Shown piece after piece: positions 1 to 8,159 of a DNA stretch of 32,248 nucleotides. The notes beneath the pieces were generated by a model, which had not been told where the DNA came from, ran no database searches, and saw nothing but the letters and a program-made list of their open reading frames with translations. Position 1 is the stretch's first letter. The number at the start of each line of letters is the position of its first letter. The DNA lies in the NCBI GenBank assembly GCA_937969345.1, contig CALBVK010000449.1:1-32248 (forward strand), in the 5' to 3' direction. The stretch comes from an uncultured Acidimicrobiales bacterium (GTDB lineage: Bacteria > Actinomycetota > Acidimicrobiia > Acidimicrobiales > SHLQ01). The translations under genes were made by a program, and so were the position numbers.

Positions 1-95
1 GGTTCGCCTCGTAGCTCGGGAACGAATTCGTTGATCAAGGTCTCGATCAGATCGTGATTGATCGCGACCTCGGCAGGTGGTTTGTTGCTCGGCAT
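1..95 (-). CDS. Probable aminoglycoside-phosphotransferase-family protein, N-terminal fragment (cut by window edge)
   Basis: An open minus-strand frame starts at the ATG at 95-93 and runs off the left edge, giving 31 residues that begin MPSNKPPAEVAIN and continue HDLIETLINEFVPEL. A Shine-Dalgarno-like GGAGG lies about 6 bases upstream of the ATG, which supports this start. A short lead followed by a charged helix of the type 'D-x-x-L-I-x-x-L-I-x-x-x-x-P-E-L' is typical of the first residues of APH/choline-kinase-like small-molecule phosphotransferases. The catalytic part lies outside the window, so substrate and function cannot be judged. It is divergent from the exported protein that starts at 145. 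Confidence 0.5.
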   Translation of the reverse strand, partial: MPSNKPPAEVAINHDLIETLINEFVPELRGE

Positions 96-144
96 GGTGA
101 ACCTCCGCGCCTCAATGTAGAACCCGTTTGGTCGATGAAGAGGT

Positions 145-978
145 ATGTCACAATTGACAGCAGCGAATTCGCATACTTCTTCGCGCCGCGACCTGTTGAA
201 AAAGGGACTCGTCGCGGGCGGTATTGCGTGGACTGCCCCGGTTGTGACCACCCTCAAGGAACCTCTCGCTGCGGCAACGGGGTCCACCGGCGGTTCCTAC
301 ACGTATTGCTTCGATGATGGCACCACCGAAGGGTGGGTCATCGACAACACCGCTGGCGCCGGAGGCGGCATGTGGAACGTCTCGAACGACCGATCCGTTA
401 GCAGCAGCTTCTCGTTGCACTACGGCACAGGCATCGGAGGCGACTACACCGGCTCGGGTCGAAACTCGGGTTCGGTGACCAGCCCAACCTTCACGGTGCC
501 GTCATCTGGTCCCGTGCTGTTGGAGTTCGATATTTGGCGCGAAGTAGAGGTCTTTGGCAGCGGTACGTGGGATGAGTTCTCCGTCTCGATTCTGCCAGCG
601 GGCACAACGCTCTATGCGGTCTCCCGCGACGGTGGCACCGGAGGCGTCTTCGAGCACGTCACGATCGATCTCGCAGGATTCGCCGGACAGACGGTTCAAC
701 TGTCGTTCTTCTTCGACACTGGCGATGGAAGCTACAACAACTTCGAAGGCATCTACGTCGACAACGTGATCGTCCCAGGGGCGACCGGCGGCTTCGGCGT
801 TCTCGCCGGTGGTGGCACATCGGCTCGTTCGCTCGGGGGAGCGGGATGGACTCCGGATCGTCCTGCACCGACCCGCCAGGAGATCCGTCGACGCGAACGC
901 GAAGTCCGTGCCGAACGCTTTGCTGAGGGCGTTGTCGCAGACGGCGAGTTGCAAGCCGGTATCAAGTCCGGGCAGTAG
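145..978 (+). CDS. Tat-exported protein with a jelly-roll/MAM-like domain, function unknown
   Basis: The 277-residue protein has a twin-arginine leader: S-R-R-D-L-L-K-K at about residues 13-20, then a short hydrophobic stretch through A-W-T-A-P-V-V. This predicts export folded through the Tat system. The mature part (about residues 50-210) is rich in Gly, Ser, Thr and aromatic residues. It runs from C-F-D-D-G-T-T-E-G-W to I-Y-V-D-N-V, the usual frame of extracellular beta-sandwich 'choice-of-anchor' or MAM-like domains that bind sugars or surfaces. The last 50 residues are a basic, Arg/Glu-rich tail, probably helical. The ATG at 145 follows a GAAGAGG directly upstream. No catalytic motif was recognised. 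The next gene starts 9 bases after the stop and may be co-transcribed, although its function looks unrelated. Confidence 0.75.
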   Translation: MSQLTAANSHTSSRRDLLKKGLVAGGIAWTAPVVTTLKEPLAAATGSTGGSYTYCFDDGTTEGWVIDNTAGAGGGMWNVSNDRSVSSSFSLHYGTGIGGDYTGSGRNSGSVTSPTFTVPSSGPVLLEFDIWREVEVFGSGTWDEFSVSILPAGTTLYAVSRDGGTGGVFEHVTIDLAGFAGQTVQLSFFFDTGDGSYNNFEGIYVDNVIVPGATGGFGVLAGGGTSARSLGGAGWTPDRPAPTRQEIRRREREVRAERFAEGVVADGELQAGIKSGQ

Positions 979-987
979 CCTCGCCAG

Positions 988-1878
988 ATGGGTGAACCAT
1001 CGTCGGCAGTCACACGATCGCTGGGCGTCATGGTGCGCCGCGATATCGCTCCAGAGGATGTCACCGCTCACGCGGCCGCGTTGGCGGACTCCTTTGATGA
1101 GCTCTGGGTCGTCGAAGACCTGCCTTTCGCTGGCGGCATCTCCCAGATGACTGCAATCCTCGAGTCGACCACCGATGTCGTGGTCGGCCATGGCATCGCA
1201 CCCGCCCCGTTTCGAACTACGGCAGGATTGGCTATGGAGTGGGCGACCCTCGAACGGATGTATCCGGGGCGGGTCGCATGTGGGCTTGGCCACGGCGTTC
1301 AGAGTTGGATGGCACAACTCGGCGAGCAGGTGGCGTCACCGTTGTCGCTCATACGCGAAACCTGCGTGGCGGTTCGATCGCTGCTGGCCGGCGAACGGCT
1401 CGATATGTCTGGCCGGTATGTGACGGTCAACGACGTCGAACTCGAGTTTCCGCCGCTGCACGCACCGCCGGTGTCCCTCGGGGTTGTTGGCCCGAAGTCG
1501 CTTCAGCTGTCCGGAGAGGTCGCCGACGGCACGGTTCTCGGAGAGGCCACCGGTCCAACGGAGATCGCTGCCGCCCGCAACCACATCCGTCGCGGCCAGA
1601 CCGTCGCTGGCCATGATGGCCGAGCGCACCGGTTAACGGTCTACGCGGCGTTTCACATCGGTTCCACCTCCGACATCATCCGGAATCCTGCTGCACCGGT
1701 TGGGTGGGAAGCGGTCTCGACATCCGTTGGCGAGGTGGCTGACGAGCTTGCGTCGCTCTATGCGGCGGGCGCAGATTCGGTTGTGCTCGTGCCGTTGGCA
1801 TCGAACCCGATCGCGGCGCTCGATGATGCACGGCGCTCGCTCGTGCCCAAGATTCGCGAAGTTCTCGCATCTATCTGA
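988..1878 (+). CDS. LLM-class (luciferase-like) flavin/F420-dependent oxidoreductase
   Basis: This 296-residue protein has the features of the bacterial luciferase-like monooxygenase superfamily. These are an N-terminal strand ending in L-W-V-V-E-D-L-P-F, the central R-V-A-C-G-L-G-H-G-V-Q-S-W segment, and the L-S-L-I-R-E-T-C-V-A-V-R-S-L-L-A-G-E helix followed by a P-P-V-S-L-G-V-V-G-P-K-S strand. In actinobacteria many members use coenzyme F420 rather than FMN, so F420 use is inferred from lineage. The substrate is unknown. The ATG at 988 lacks a clear Shine-Dalgarno, and an in-frame ATG at 1030 is an alternative start. The protein is slightly shorter than many family members. It is unlike the second LLM protein in the window (12840-13880), which is longer and belongs to another subgroup. 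Confidence 0.85.
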   Translation: MGEPSSAVTRSLGVMVRRDIAPEDVTAHAAALADSFDELWVVEDLPFAGGISQMTAILESTTDVVVGHGIAPAPFRTTAGLAMEWATLERMYPGRVACGLGHGVQSWMAQLGEQVASPLSLIRETCVAVRSLLAGERLDMSGRYVTVNDVELEFPPLHAPPVSLGVVGPKSLQLSGEVADGTVLGEATGPTEIAAARNHIRRGQTVAGHDGRAHRLTVYAAFHIGSTSDIIRNPAAPVGWEAVSTSVGEVADELASLYAAGADSVVLVPLASNPIAALDDARRSLVPKIREVLASI

Positions 1879-1961
1879 CCACGTTCCGGCGTACAAGATC
1901 ATATGAGTAACACGCCGAGTGGCCCTCGACAGGCACTCCAGATCGCGGTATCGATAGAAAT

Positions 1962-2816
1962 ATGACGTCTTCTCACCCGCTTGTTCACGGGATTCACTCC
2001 CGCGTTATCGGCCACGTTTCGCTCGATGAGACTCGTCTTGACGCCGATATTAAGACCCTGCTTGGATTTCCGTTCAACCGTGGTTACTCCGATTATGCCC
2101 GCGGCAACCCCGGCTGGCAGAACTGCGTTCTGATGAACCACTCCGGCGATCCAAGCCACATCGAGTTTGGTGGATACGACGGTGAGGCCAAGTCAACGCC
2201 GTTGCTCGCAGAACTGCCGTACCTCGCCGAACTGCTTGCATCGACCTGGAAGACGGAGCACCTGTTGTGGGCTCGAATCTTCATGTGCGAAGACGGCATG
2301 CTCATTCCTCATCGCGACTATCTCGACCTTCCCGAGGACGAGTTCACACGAGTGCACATTCCTTTGCAGCTCGGGCCAGCCTCGATGCACTCCGAGGAGG
2401 GATCGGTCTTCCGGATGCGAAAGGGTGAGGTCTGGTTTATTGATGGCACGGTCAATCATGCTGCGTACAGCTACGACGGGAAGCCTCGGATCTATCTCAC
2501 TGCAGACCTTCGCTCCGGCGTGGCGTTCGAGGACTTGTTCGTCGATCCAGCGACAGCAGCAAACGACGTCCGACCAGACTTTGTTGAACTTCCGCCGTTA
2601 CCTGAGAGCTTCGACACCACGCTCGATGGGATGTCAACCGTGCTCGGCGCAGACACGATGGACGAGATAGTCGGTGTGCTCTCCAAGGTGCACTTCAACC
2701 ATCAGGCACCATGCGGTGAGATCTATGAATGGTTGATCGATGTCGCCGACCGCTCGGGTGATGCAGCCATGGTCGAGGCAGCGAAACAGAAGCGAGCCTT
2801 CTTCCTCGGCGTCTAG
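1962..2816 (+). CDS. Free L-proline hydroxylase-like 2-oxoglutarate/Fe(II) dioxygenase
   Basis: The 284-residue protein resembles bacterial free-L-proline hydroxylases (proline 3-hydroxylase type II / cis-hydroxylase, Asp_Arg_Hydrox fold plus Pro_3_hydrox_C). The iron triad is visible as H117-x-D119 in I-P-H-R-D and H166 in V-N-H-A-A-Y. R176 in K-P-R-I-Y-L is placed to bind 2-oxoglutarate. The C-terminal segment V-L-S-K-V-H-F-N-H followed by G-E-I-Y-E-W-L matches the extra C-terminal helical domain that separates proline hydroxylases from aspartyl/asparaginyl beta-hydroxylases. Expected reaction: proline + 2-oxoglutarate + O2 to hydroxyproline + succinate + CO2. The regiochemistry cannot be told from the sequence. 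No peptide-synthetase genes are nearby. The stop is 6 bases from the convergent selD stop. Confidence 0.82.
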   Translation: MTSSHPLVHGIHSRVIGHVSLDETRLDADIKTLLGFPFNRGYSDYARGNPGWQNCVLMNHSGDPSHIEFGGYDGEAKSTPLLAELPYLAELLASTWKTEHLLWARIFMCEDGMLIPHRDYLDLPEDEFTRVHIPLQLGPASMHSEEGSVFRMRKGEVWFIDGTVNHAAYSYDGKPRIYLTADLRSGVAFEDLFVDPATAANDVRPDFVELPPLPESFDTTLDGMSTVLGADTMDEIVGVLSKVHFNHQAPCGEIYEWLIDVADRSGDAAMVEAAKQKRAFFLGV

Positions 2817-2818
2817 AG

Positions 2819-2849
2819 GGCGCTACCGAACTCGAACTTCGGGAGCGCC
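2819..2849. terminator. Hairpin shared by the convergent hydroxylase and selD genes
   Basis: The sequence forms GGCGCT-a-CCGAA-(7-base loop)-TTCGG-g-AGCGCC: 11 base pairs with one internal mismatch. It begins 2 bases after the hydroxylase stop and overlaps the last codons of selD. No T-run follows on either strand, so intrinsic termination is only inferred from position and stem strength. Confidence 0.42.
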
Positions 2850-5009
2850 GTCGACAAGCGTCCCAATGACCGAGCTCACATGGCCGAGCGCCACAAGCTC
2901 GGTCACGATGTCATCGGCGGCAGCCGCCGGCACGGCGGCAAGGAATCCACCAGCGGTCTGTGGATCGAACAGCACGGTCGCCCGCGGGTCTGCTCCGGTT
3001 TGGGTTAGCGGAATCGCCGAGGCATTGCTCGCATGGAGATGCGACCGCAGGCCCGAACGTGCGAGGTCGAGCGCCCCATCGAACAGGGCGATGTTGTCGA
3101 GCTCGAGTTCGGCGGCGACATTCGACTCGCGGAGCATGCCGAACAAATGGCCGGCGAGGCCAAAGCCGGTCACGTCGGTCATTGCGGTAGCTCCGCCGGC
3201 CGCCAGCACGGCGGCTGCATCGCCCTGAGGGGTTTCGAGAACGTTGAGCAGCGCTGCGATGTCCTGGCCTCGCGCACGTCGCTGCATCTCGCCTGCGAGC
3301 AGCAAGCCCGAGCCGATAGGGCGGGTGAGAACCAACCGTTGTCCAGCGGTACCCCCAGCGAGTGTGATCGCCGAACCGTTGACGAGGCCGGTGATCGAGT
3401 AGCCGACCGAGAGCTCGGCTCCCATCGATGTGTGACCACCCACAATCTCGGCGTTGGTTGCCTCCAGCGCGGCGGTTGTCCCGGCCATGATCTCGCCGAG
3501 CCACTCACCCTGCAGTGCGTGGCCGAGCTGCGGAAGCGTGACGGTGACGAGCACGGCTTGAGGGTCGGCACCCATTGCCCAGATGTCACCGAGCGCATGC
3601 AGCGTCGAGATCCGCGCCATACGAAACGGATCTGCGGTGAACGTCCTGAGCTGATCGGTTGTGATGACCTGCTTGGTGTCGCCCATCAGCAGTAATGCGG
3701 CGTCGTCACCGGGGAGTCGCACCACATCGGTTCGTGTCGACGATGGAAGTGCGCCCAGCGGCCCTTGGAGAACGTCGACGCCGACCTTGGCTCCACATCC
3801 GCCGCACAAGGGCGGTTCATCGGCGAGGACCTCGCGAAGACCGGTTGCAGATTTCTTCGGTGGCGGGTCGATCTGCATTTCAGGAAGCTCACCGAGCTTG
3901 TCCATGAAGTCGCGATCGATCTTGTCCTTTAGTCGCCAGAGTTGCTTGCCTTGCATGAAGCGCTTGAATTTGTCCGCTGCCGCCGACCGCTCGCCGAGGG
4001 AGATCAGCTTGAGGTAGTCCTGTTGCGGTTCGAACGCTTTGAGCGTGCTATCTGTCAGCATCGCCTGAATGTTGTGCGTGAGTATCGGCGCTTGGCGGAC
4101 TGCGAAGACTCCGGCCTTTGGCCGCGGGGCAAAGCTCATGTGGGCGCAGTCGCCGGTTGCAAAAATCGATGGATCGTTCGTTGAGCGAAGTGTCTTGTCG
4201 ATCGTGAGAAAGCCTTCGTGGGAATCGAGGCCCAGCTCGTCCAACCAGTCGTAGGGGCGAGCGCCTGCCGCGCCGACAACGAGATCGGCGGGTAGTGGTC
4301 CGTCGTTGGTTTCTACTCCGGCCGCGGTCACCGACGTGACCGTCGTGTGTTCGGCGAGTTTGATTCCCATGGTGTCCATCGTCTGACGGATTTCGGTCTG
4401 GGCCCGGTCGCCAAGATCTCCGAGCACCGTGGAGCGGTCGATCACGGTGACCGACGTCGTGACGCCGACCGCGTGGAGCCGGTGGGTCATCGCCATAGCC
4501 AATTCGCACCCGCCGACGCCGCCGCCGATGACGGCGATGGTGGCGTCACCCTCGCCAGCGAGTTGCTTTGCCTCAACGTAGCTGGTCCACCGATCAGCAA
4601 AATACGTGAGTGGCTTCGCTGCGATGGCATGTTCGGCAAAGCCGTCGATGTCGGGCATCGCCGACGAGATGCCGACGTTGATCGAGCAAATGTCGTACGG
4701 GATCGGGGGCCGTCCCGGAATGACGATGGTCTTGGTGTCGCGGTCGATCGTGTCGACGATTCCGAGCACGAGGCGAGCATCGGCGAATCGGGCGAGCCGC
4801 ACGAGATCGATGTCGAGCTCGTCTCGTCCGTAGTGCCCGGCGATGAAGCCTGGGAGCATTCCGGTGTAGGGAGCCGATGGGCTTGGGTTTATAACGGTGA
4901 GTCGCACGCCGGCGACCGGCTTCATGGCCCACGCACGAAGAAGCAAGGCGTGCGCGTGACCGCCGCCGACCAGGACGACGTTTTTTATGAGAGGGAGCGG
5001 CAGTTGCAT
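2823..5009 (-). CDS. selD: Fusion of NAD(P)H-type FAD oxidoreductase and selenide, water dikinase (SelD)
   Basis: The 728-residue protein has two parts. Residues 1 to about 370 form a pyridine nucleotide-disulfide oxidoreductase (NDH-2-like). It has an FAD motif V-G-G-G-H-A-H at 14-20, a second dinucleotide motif I-G-G-G-V-G-G at 161-167, and T-G-D-C-A-H at 285-290. Residues from about 390 to 728 are SelD, which makes selenophosphate from selenide and ATP. The active-site segment C402-G-G-C405-G-A-K408 keeps the essential Cys and Lys (E. coli C17/K20), here with Cys rather than Sec. G-G-H-T-S at 524-528 and T-D-V-T-G-F-G-L-A-G-H at 611-621 are classical SelD motifs. Such fusions are known in other bacteria; the flavoprotein half may reduce selenium species for the kinase (inference). 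The selenoprotein at 28900-29547 gives selenophosphate a visible use in this genome. Confidence 0.93.
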   Translation of the reverse strand: MQLPLPLIKNVVLVGGGHAHALLLRAWAMKPVAGVRLTVINPSPSAPYTGMLPGFIAGHYGRDELDIDLVRLARFADARLVLGIVDTIDRDTKTIVIPGRPPIPYDICSINVGISSAMPDIDGFAEHAIAAKPLTYFADRWTSYVEAKQLAGEGDATIAVIGGGVGGCELAMAMTHRLHAVGVTTSVTVIDRSTVLGDLGDRAQTEIRQTMDTMGIKLAEHTTVTSVTAAGVETNDGPLPADLVVGAAGARPYDWLDELGLDSHEGFLTIDKTLRSTNDPSIFATGDCAHMSFAPRPKAGVFAVRQAPILTHNIQAMLTDSTLKAFEPQQDYLKLISLGERSAAADKFKRFMQGKQLWRLKDKIDRDFMDKLGELPEMQIDPPPKKSATGLREVLADEPPLCGGCGAKVGVDVLQGPLGALPSSTRTDVVRLPGDDAALLLMGDTKQVITTDQLRTFTADPFRMARISTLHALGDIWAMGADPQAVLVTVTLPQLGHALQGEWLGEIMAGTTAALEATNAEIVGGHTSMGAELSVGYSITGLVNGSAITLAGGTAGQRLVLTRPIGSGLLLAGEMQRRARGQDIAALLNVLETPQGDAAAVLAAGGATAMTDVTGFGLAGHLFGMLRESNVAAELELDNIALFDGALDLARSGLRSHLHASNASAIPLTQTGADPRATVLFDPQTAGGFLAAVPAAAADDIVTELVALGHVSSVIGTLVDGAPEVRVR

Positions 5010-5079
5010 GTGAGCGGCATCTTAGGGATCGCGACTGTTGTCTGACACAACCACGCTCGGGCTCGGCGTATTCAATCCG

Positions 5080-5120
5080 AAAAAGCGCTGGTGGCCGACA
5101 CGCAAGCGTGCCGGCCACCA
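5080..5120 (-). promoter_or_regulatory. Terminator-like hairpin in the selD leader (possible attenuator)
   Basis: On the minus strand TGGTGGCCG and CACGC pair with GCGTG and CGGCCACCA around a tiny loop (stem 5089-5120, 14 pairs with one mismatch). The stem is followed by GCGC and five T residues (5084-5080). No minus-strand gene lies just upstream, and the stem ends 79 bases before the selD ATG. It would therefore sit in the selD 5' leader if the promoter lies beyond 5120. Attenuation is an inference. The hairpin could equally terminate an unseen short transcript. Confidence 0.4.
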
Positions 5121-5270
5121 AACAAGCCTGTCCCGCCTCAGGCGACTTCGACCGTTCGGTTCATACGGCCCCGCAATATGAACATAGGAGTATTGGGAGG
5201 AGTGTTCTGACAACTAGTGGGCAATTTGGAGAATCTCTCCCCTTGGCTCCGCGACGACTACGTTCTCGAT

Positions 5271-6620
5271 ATGCGAGCTAACCGTTCCGTGCGTGCCCTG
5301 TCCGTCCTTTTGAGCGGGGCCCTTCTGGCTGTGGCATGTGGAGGCAATACCGACGACGCTGACATCATTGCGGACGCGGAGACCGCAGACTTGATCGCAC
5401 CGACCACAGCCGTTTCCGAAACCACAGCCGCTCCCGAAAGCACAGCGGCAGCTGTGGTCGAGGAGGACACCGGCGAAGGCGTGGAAGACGACGCGCTCGA
5501 CGCTGACGCCGAACGTGCTCTATTCATCGAAGAGATCACGTTGGTTCTACGCGACTGGCAAGCGGCAGGAGACCTGCCCGCCGTCTCGTTGTCGGTTCAT
5601 ATGCCAGATGGTGAGCCCATCAATATCGCATTGGGTGTCGCGGACCTGCAGACCGACGTGCCCGTGACGACGGAGGACTACTTCCGTATCGGAAGTATCA
5701 CCAAGCCCATGACTGCGGCGATCGTCTTGCAGCTGGTCGACGAAGGTTTGATCGAGCTCGACGCCACCGTTGAGAGCTACCTGCCCGGCTGGCTGGAAGG
5801 TTATGAATACGCGGACGAGATCACCATTCGTCAGCTGCTCAACCACACCAACGGGCTCGTTGAGTACGCGCTATCACCGTCGTTCTACGCACTCGCGGGC
5901 CAGCGCTCCGATGTGGCAATTACACCTGAGGAGATCCGCGAATGGCTGGCCCGGCAGCAGCCGCTGTTTGCGCCCGGTACCGAGTATCAGTACGAGACCG
6001 GTGGCTTCCTCACGTTGGGTGATGTGATCGAGTTGGTCACCGGAAACAGTGCCGCCGCGGAGATGCGAGCGCGAATCTTTGAGCCAGCGGGCGCGGAGAA
6101 CATCTACCTCACGCCCGAAGAATTTCCGCCGACACCCGTTGTCAACGGATACGGCCGCGCAGAGATGTACCTCGCTGGCACGGTTCTCGTCGGGCGCGAA
6201 GATACCGACGGTCTCACGATTCTCGACGAGCCGGTGATCGACCTATTGGGTCAGCCGCAGGAGGTGCTGCAGTCGGCGGGTTGGACCGGCGGTGGCAACG
6301 AGGCTCAGCTCGAGTCGGTGGCGGCCATCATGGGAGCGATGTTCGATGGAACGATCCTCAGTGACGAGCAAATCGCAGAGATGACCGCTCCAACCCTCGA
6401 CGTCAACTACGGCCTCGGGATCGATAGTTCAGAGATAGACGGCGTTCGCGTGTACTCACACGGAGGCGGTGTCCCCGGCTTCCGTAGCCAAGGGAACTAT
6501 CTGCCGGACTTCGACATCTCGTGGGCGGTGTCGACGAATCTCATTCCGCTACCCGAGGGAGCGAGCGTGAACGACCTTCGAAATGCCCTCAACCCGGTGT
6601 TGGTTGCTGCAGCGGGTTAA
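5271..6620 (+). CDS. Beta-lactamase-family serine hydrolase, predicted lipoprotein
   Basis: From the ATG at 5271 the 449-residue protein starts with a signal peptide ending L-L-A-V-A-C, a lipobox-like site. An acidic Ala/Thr-rich linker of about 70 residues follows, then a class C beta-lactamase/DD-peptidase-like domain. The nucleophile motif S142-I-T-K145 sits in I-G-S-I-T-K-P-M. The usual Y-x-N motif appears as Y-E-T in Y-Q-Y-E-T-G-G, so the Asn is missing. H-G-G-G-V-P-G near the C-terminus replaces K-T-G. It probably acts outside the membrane on a peptide or ester; true beta-lactamase activity is not implied. A GTG at 5217 with GGGAGGAG about 14 bases upstream would add 18 residues. I prefer 5271 because the signal peptide then starts at the N-terminus. 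Confidence 0.8.
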   Translation: MRANRSVRALSVLLSGALLAVACGGNTDDADIIADAETADLIAPTTAVSETTAAPESTAAAVVEEDTGEGVEDDALDADAERALFIEEITLVLRDWQAAGDLPAVSLSVHMPDGEPINIALGVADLQTDVPVTTEDYFRIGSITKPMTAAIVLQLVDEGLIELDATVESYLPGWLEGYEYADEITIRQLLNHTNGLVEYALSPSFYALAGQRSDVAITPEEIREWLARQQPLFAPGTEYQYETGGFLTLGDVIELVTGNSAAAEMRARIFEPAGAENIYLTPEEFPPTPVVNGYGRAEMYLAGTVLVGREDTDGLTILDEPVIDLLGQPQEVLQSAGWTGGGNEAQLESVAAIMGAMFDGTILSDEQIAEMTAPTLDVNYGLGIDSSEIDGVRVYSHGGGVPGFRSQGNYLPDFDISWAVSTNLIPLPEGASVNDLRNALNPVLVAAAG

Positions 6621-6623
6621 GGA

Positions 6624-8078
6624 CTAACGAAGTCCCGGACCGGACGTGAAGACGAAGCTTCGTCCGCCGGTTTCGATTGTCATATCGTGCTGTAGCGCAA
6701 CGCGCTGACCCGGACGCAACTTCGTGCGGGTTTGTCGTTCACCGTTGAGCGACGTGTAGGTGCCGTTCGCTGATTGCATGTCGACGATCTCGACAGTCCA
6801 GCCGGACAGGCGGACCTCGACCTGGACATCGGACACTCCGCCCGCCCCGTCGTCGAGGCGAACGATCGTCGCGGGCTCTGTCTCGACCGCGTAGCCGGTT
6901 GGGACGTTCGATCCAATGGCTGCTGGCCGGTCGATATTGAGCACGGCCCCATCGTCGAAGGTCAGAACACCGAGGACCGGGCGGTCGCCGCTTACGGTGG
7001 CGGCGTCAGCAGCAATATGGGTGTGGCAGGTCCGACACGTGGTTTCGTTCGGCGCCGTCAGATGGCCGGCCGGGCACAGGACGCCACGAATCTGCGGGCG
7101 TTCTGGAGCGAGTGTGGCGGTTTGGCTCGGCTCCGGTGACGGTGCCGCGGTAGTAGGAGCTGGGGCATTGTTCGTCGGGGCACCGTTGGTGCCCTCAGGG
7201 GGAAACGGTGAGCTGCCGAACAGGCGCGGTTCGGATGGATCCGAAGCGTTGGTGGGTGTCGGCACTGCATCCTTGCGACCGAGCTCTTCGATTCGGGCGA
7301 ACATTCCTCGAGCAGCCTTCGGTGTCGGCGCATCCGACATGGAGTCGTTGGCCGCCTGATCGACGGGTGCTTCGCTAGCGGGTTGCGCTTCAGCGACTGG
7401 TGCCGGTGAGGCGGGAGCGGGTTCTGGCGTATCCGCCACAGGTGCGACAGGTGCGACCGGTGCGGGGGCTTCGGCGGGAGCTGGGGCAGCGTGCTTGGCC
7501 TCGGGCTCAGCTACCGGTGCTGATCCCTGCGCTGGTGGCGATTCAGGTGTCGTGGCTTCGGGCTCGGCTGCTTCAGCGGCAGCGCTGGCCATTTCGGACC
7601 AACGTCCCGATGCAGGCATTGGCCCTTCGGTGTCGAGGAGGAAGCCACCTGCGGGAATAACGCCGTCGCGAAGAACACCGACGACCGCCGATTCCGACTG
7701 GGTACCCGCATGGATCCGTTCGACCGAACCGCGAAGTGCAACGTCGATCCAGGTGCTCGAGTCGCGACCGTCGAGGACGGTCTCGGCTCCATCGATGGTG
7801 ATCGACAGCGATGTGTCGCCGAAGACGAGCGCGGCGACTCGATCTTGCTCGACGGACACACAGGCGAGACGAGGATGTTCGTTGTAGTCGGCCTGAGCAA
7901 TATCGGCCGTGAGTGTGCGAACAATCTCCTGCCACGGCGCGCCTGCGAGAGCGTTGATGCGAACGAGTAATTCGTTTAAGCGGCCCTCGTCGCCAGCGGC
8001 ATATGCCGTCAGGTTTTCGACGTGGGCAACGATGCCATCCCCCGCTGAGACGTGCACCCCTCGCGTTTCGTGTTCCAT
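6624..8078 (-). CDS. Large FHA-like protein with Pro/Ala-rich linker and zinc-ribbon-like cysteines
   Basis: The 484-residue protein has three zones. The N-terminal domain (about 1-170) was not recognised. A disordered Ala/Pro/Glu linker spans about 170-330. The C-terminal part starts with a zinc-ribbon-like C335-x3-H339...C348-x2-C351 and continues into an FHA-type beta-sandwich (about 370-480). The FHA fold shows I-G-S-N at 387-390 and S-A-N-G-T-Y-T near 423-429. The phosphothreonine-binding Arg of the G-R motif and the His of S-x-x-H are not visible (G-S and S-D-V-Q instead), so phosphopeptide binding may be lost or altered. The ATG follows a GGAG about 10 bases upstream. It lies downstream of a second FHA gene (8160-8957), likely in the same transcript. 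No kinase or secretion partner is in the window. Confidence 0.72.
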   Translation of the reverse strand: MEHETRGVHVSAGDGIVAHVENLTAYAAGDEGRLNELLVRINALAGAPWQEIVRTLTADIAQADYNEHPRLACVSVEQDRVAALVFGDTSLSITIDGAETVLDGRDSSTWIDVALRGSVERIHAGTQSESAVVGVLRDGVIPAGGFLLDTEGPMPASGRWSEMASAAAEAAEPEATTPESPPAQGSAPVAEPEAKHAAPAPAEAPAPVAPVAPVADTPEPAPASPAPVAEAQPASEAPVDQAANDSMSDAPTPKAARGMFARIEELGRKDAVPTPTNASDPSEPRLFGSSPFPPEGTNGAPTNNAPAPTTAAPSPEPSQTATLAPERPQIRGVLCPAGHLTAPNETTCRTCHTHIAADAATVSGDRPVLGVLTFDDGAVLNIDRPAAIGSNVPTGYAVETEPATIVRLDDGAGGVSDVQVEVRLSGWTVEIVDMQSANGTYTSLNGERQTRTKLRPGQRVALQHDMTIETGGRSFVFTSGPGLR

Positions 8079-8159
8079 CAGTGAGTCTCCTTGACTACTA
8101 CCAGTTCGTAATCGGCTGAAACTGGCGGAAACAAAGGACTTTCTGAAAAGGAAATTTCT

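Noticed and set aside
502-1317. Long minus-strand open frame opposite the exported protein and the LLM gene
   Set aside because: It is antisense to two well-supported genes, and its composition (many Cys, Arg, His) is typical of a shadow frame.
1903-1965. 20-codon ORF (MSNTPSGPRQ...) overlapping the hydroxylase start in ATGA
   Set aside because: It could be a coupled leader peptide, but it has no clear ribosome-binding site and no regulatory codon run, so chance is as likely.
6650-6663. 14-bp palindrome GACGAAGCTTCGTC
   Set aside because: It lies inside the FHA coding sequence, has no loop and no T-tract, and is explained by codons.
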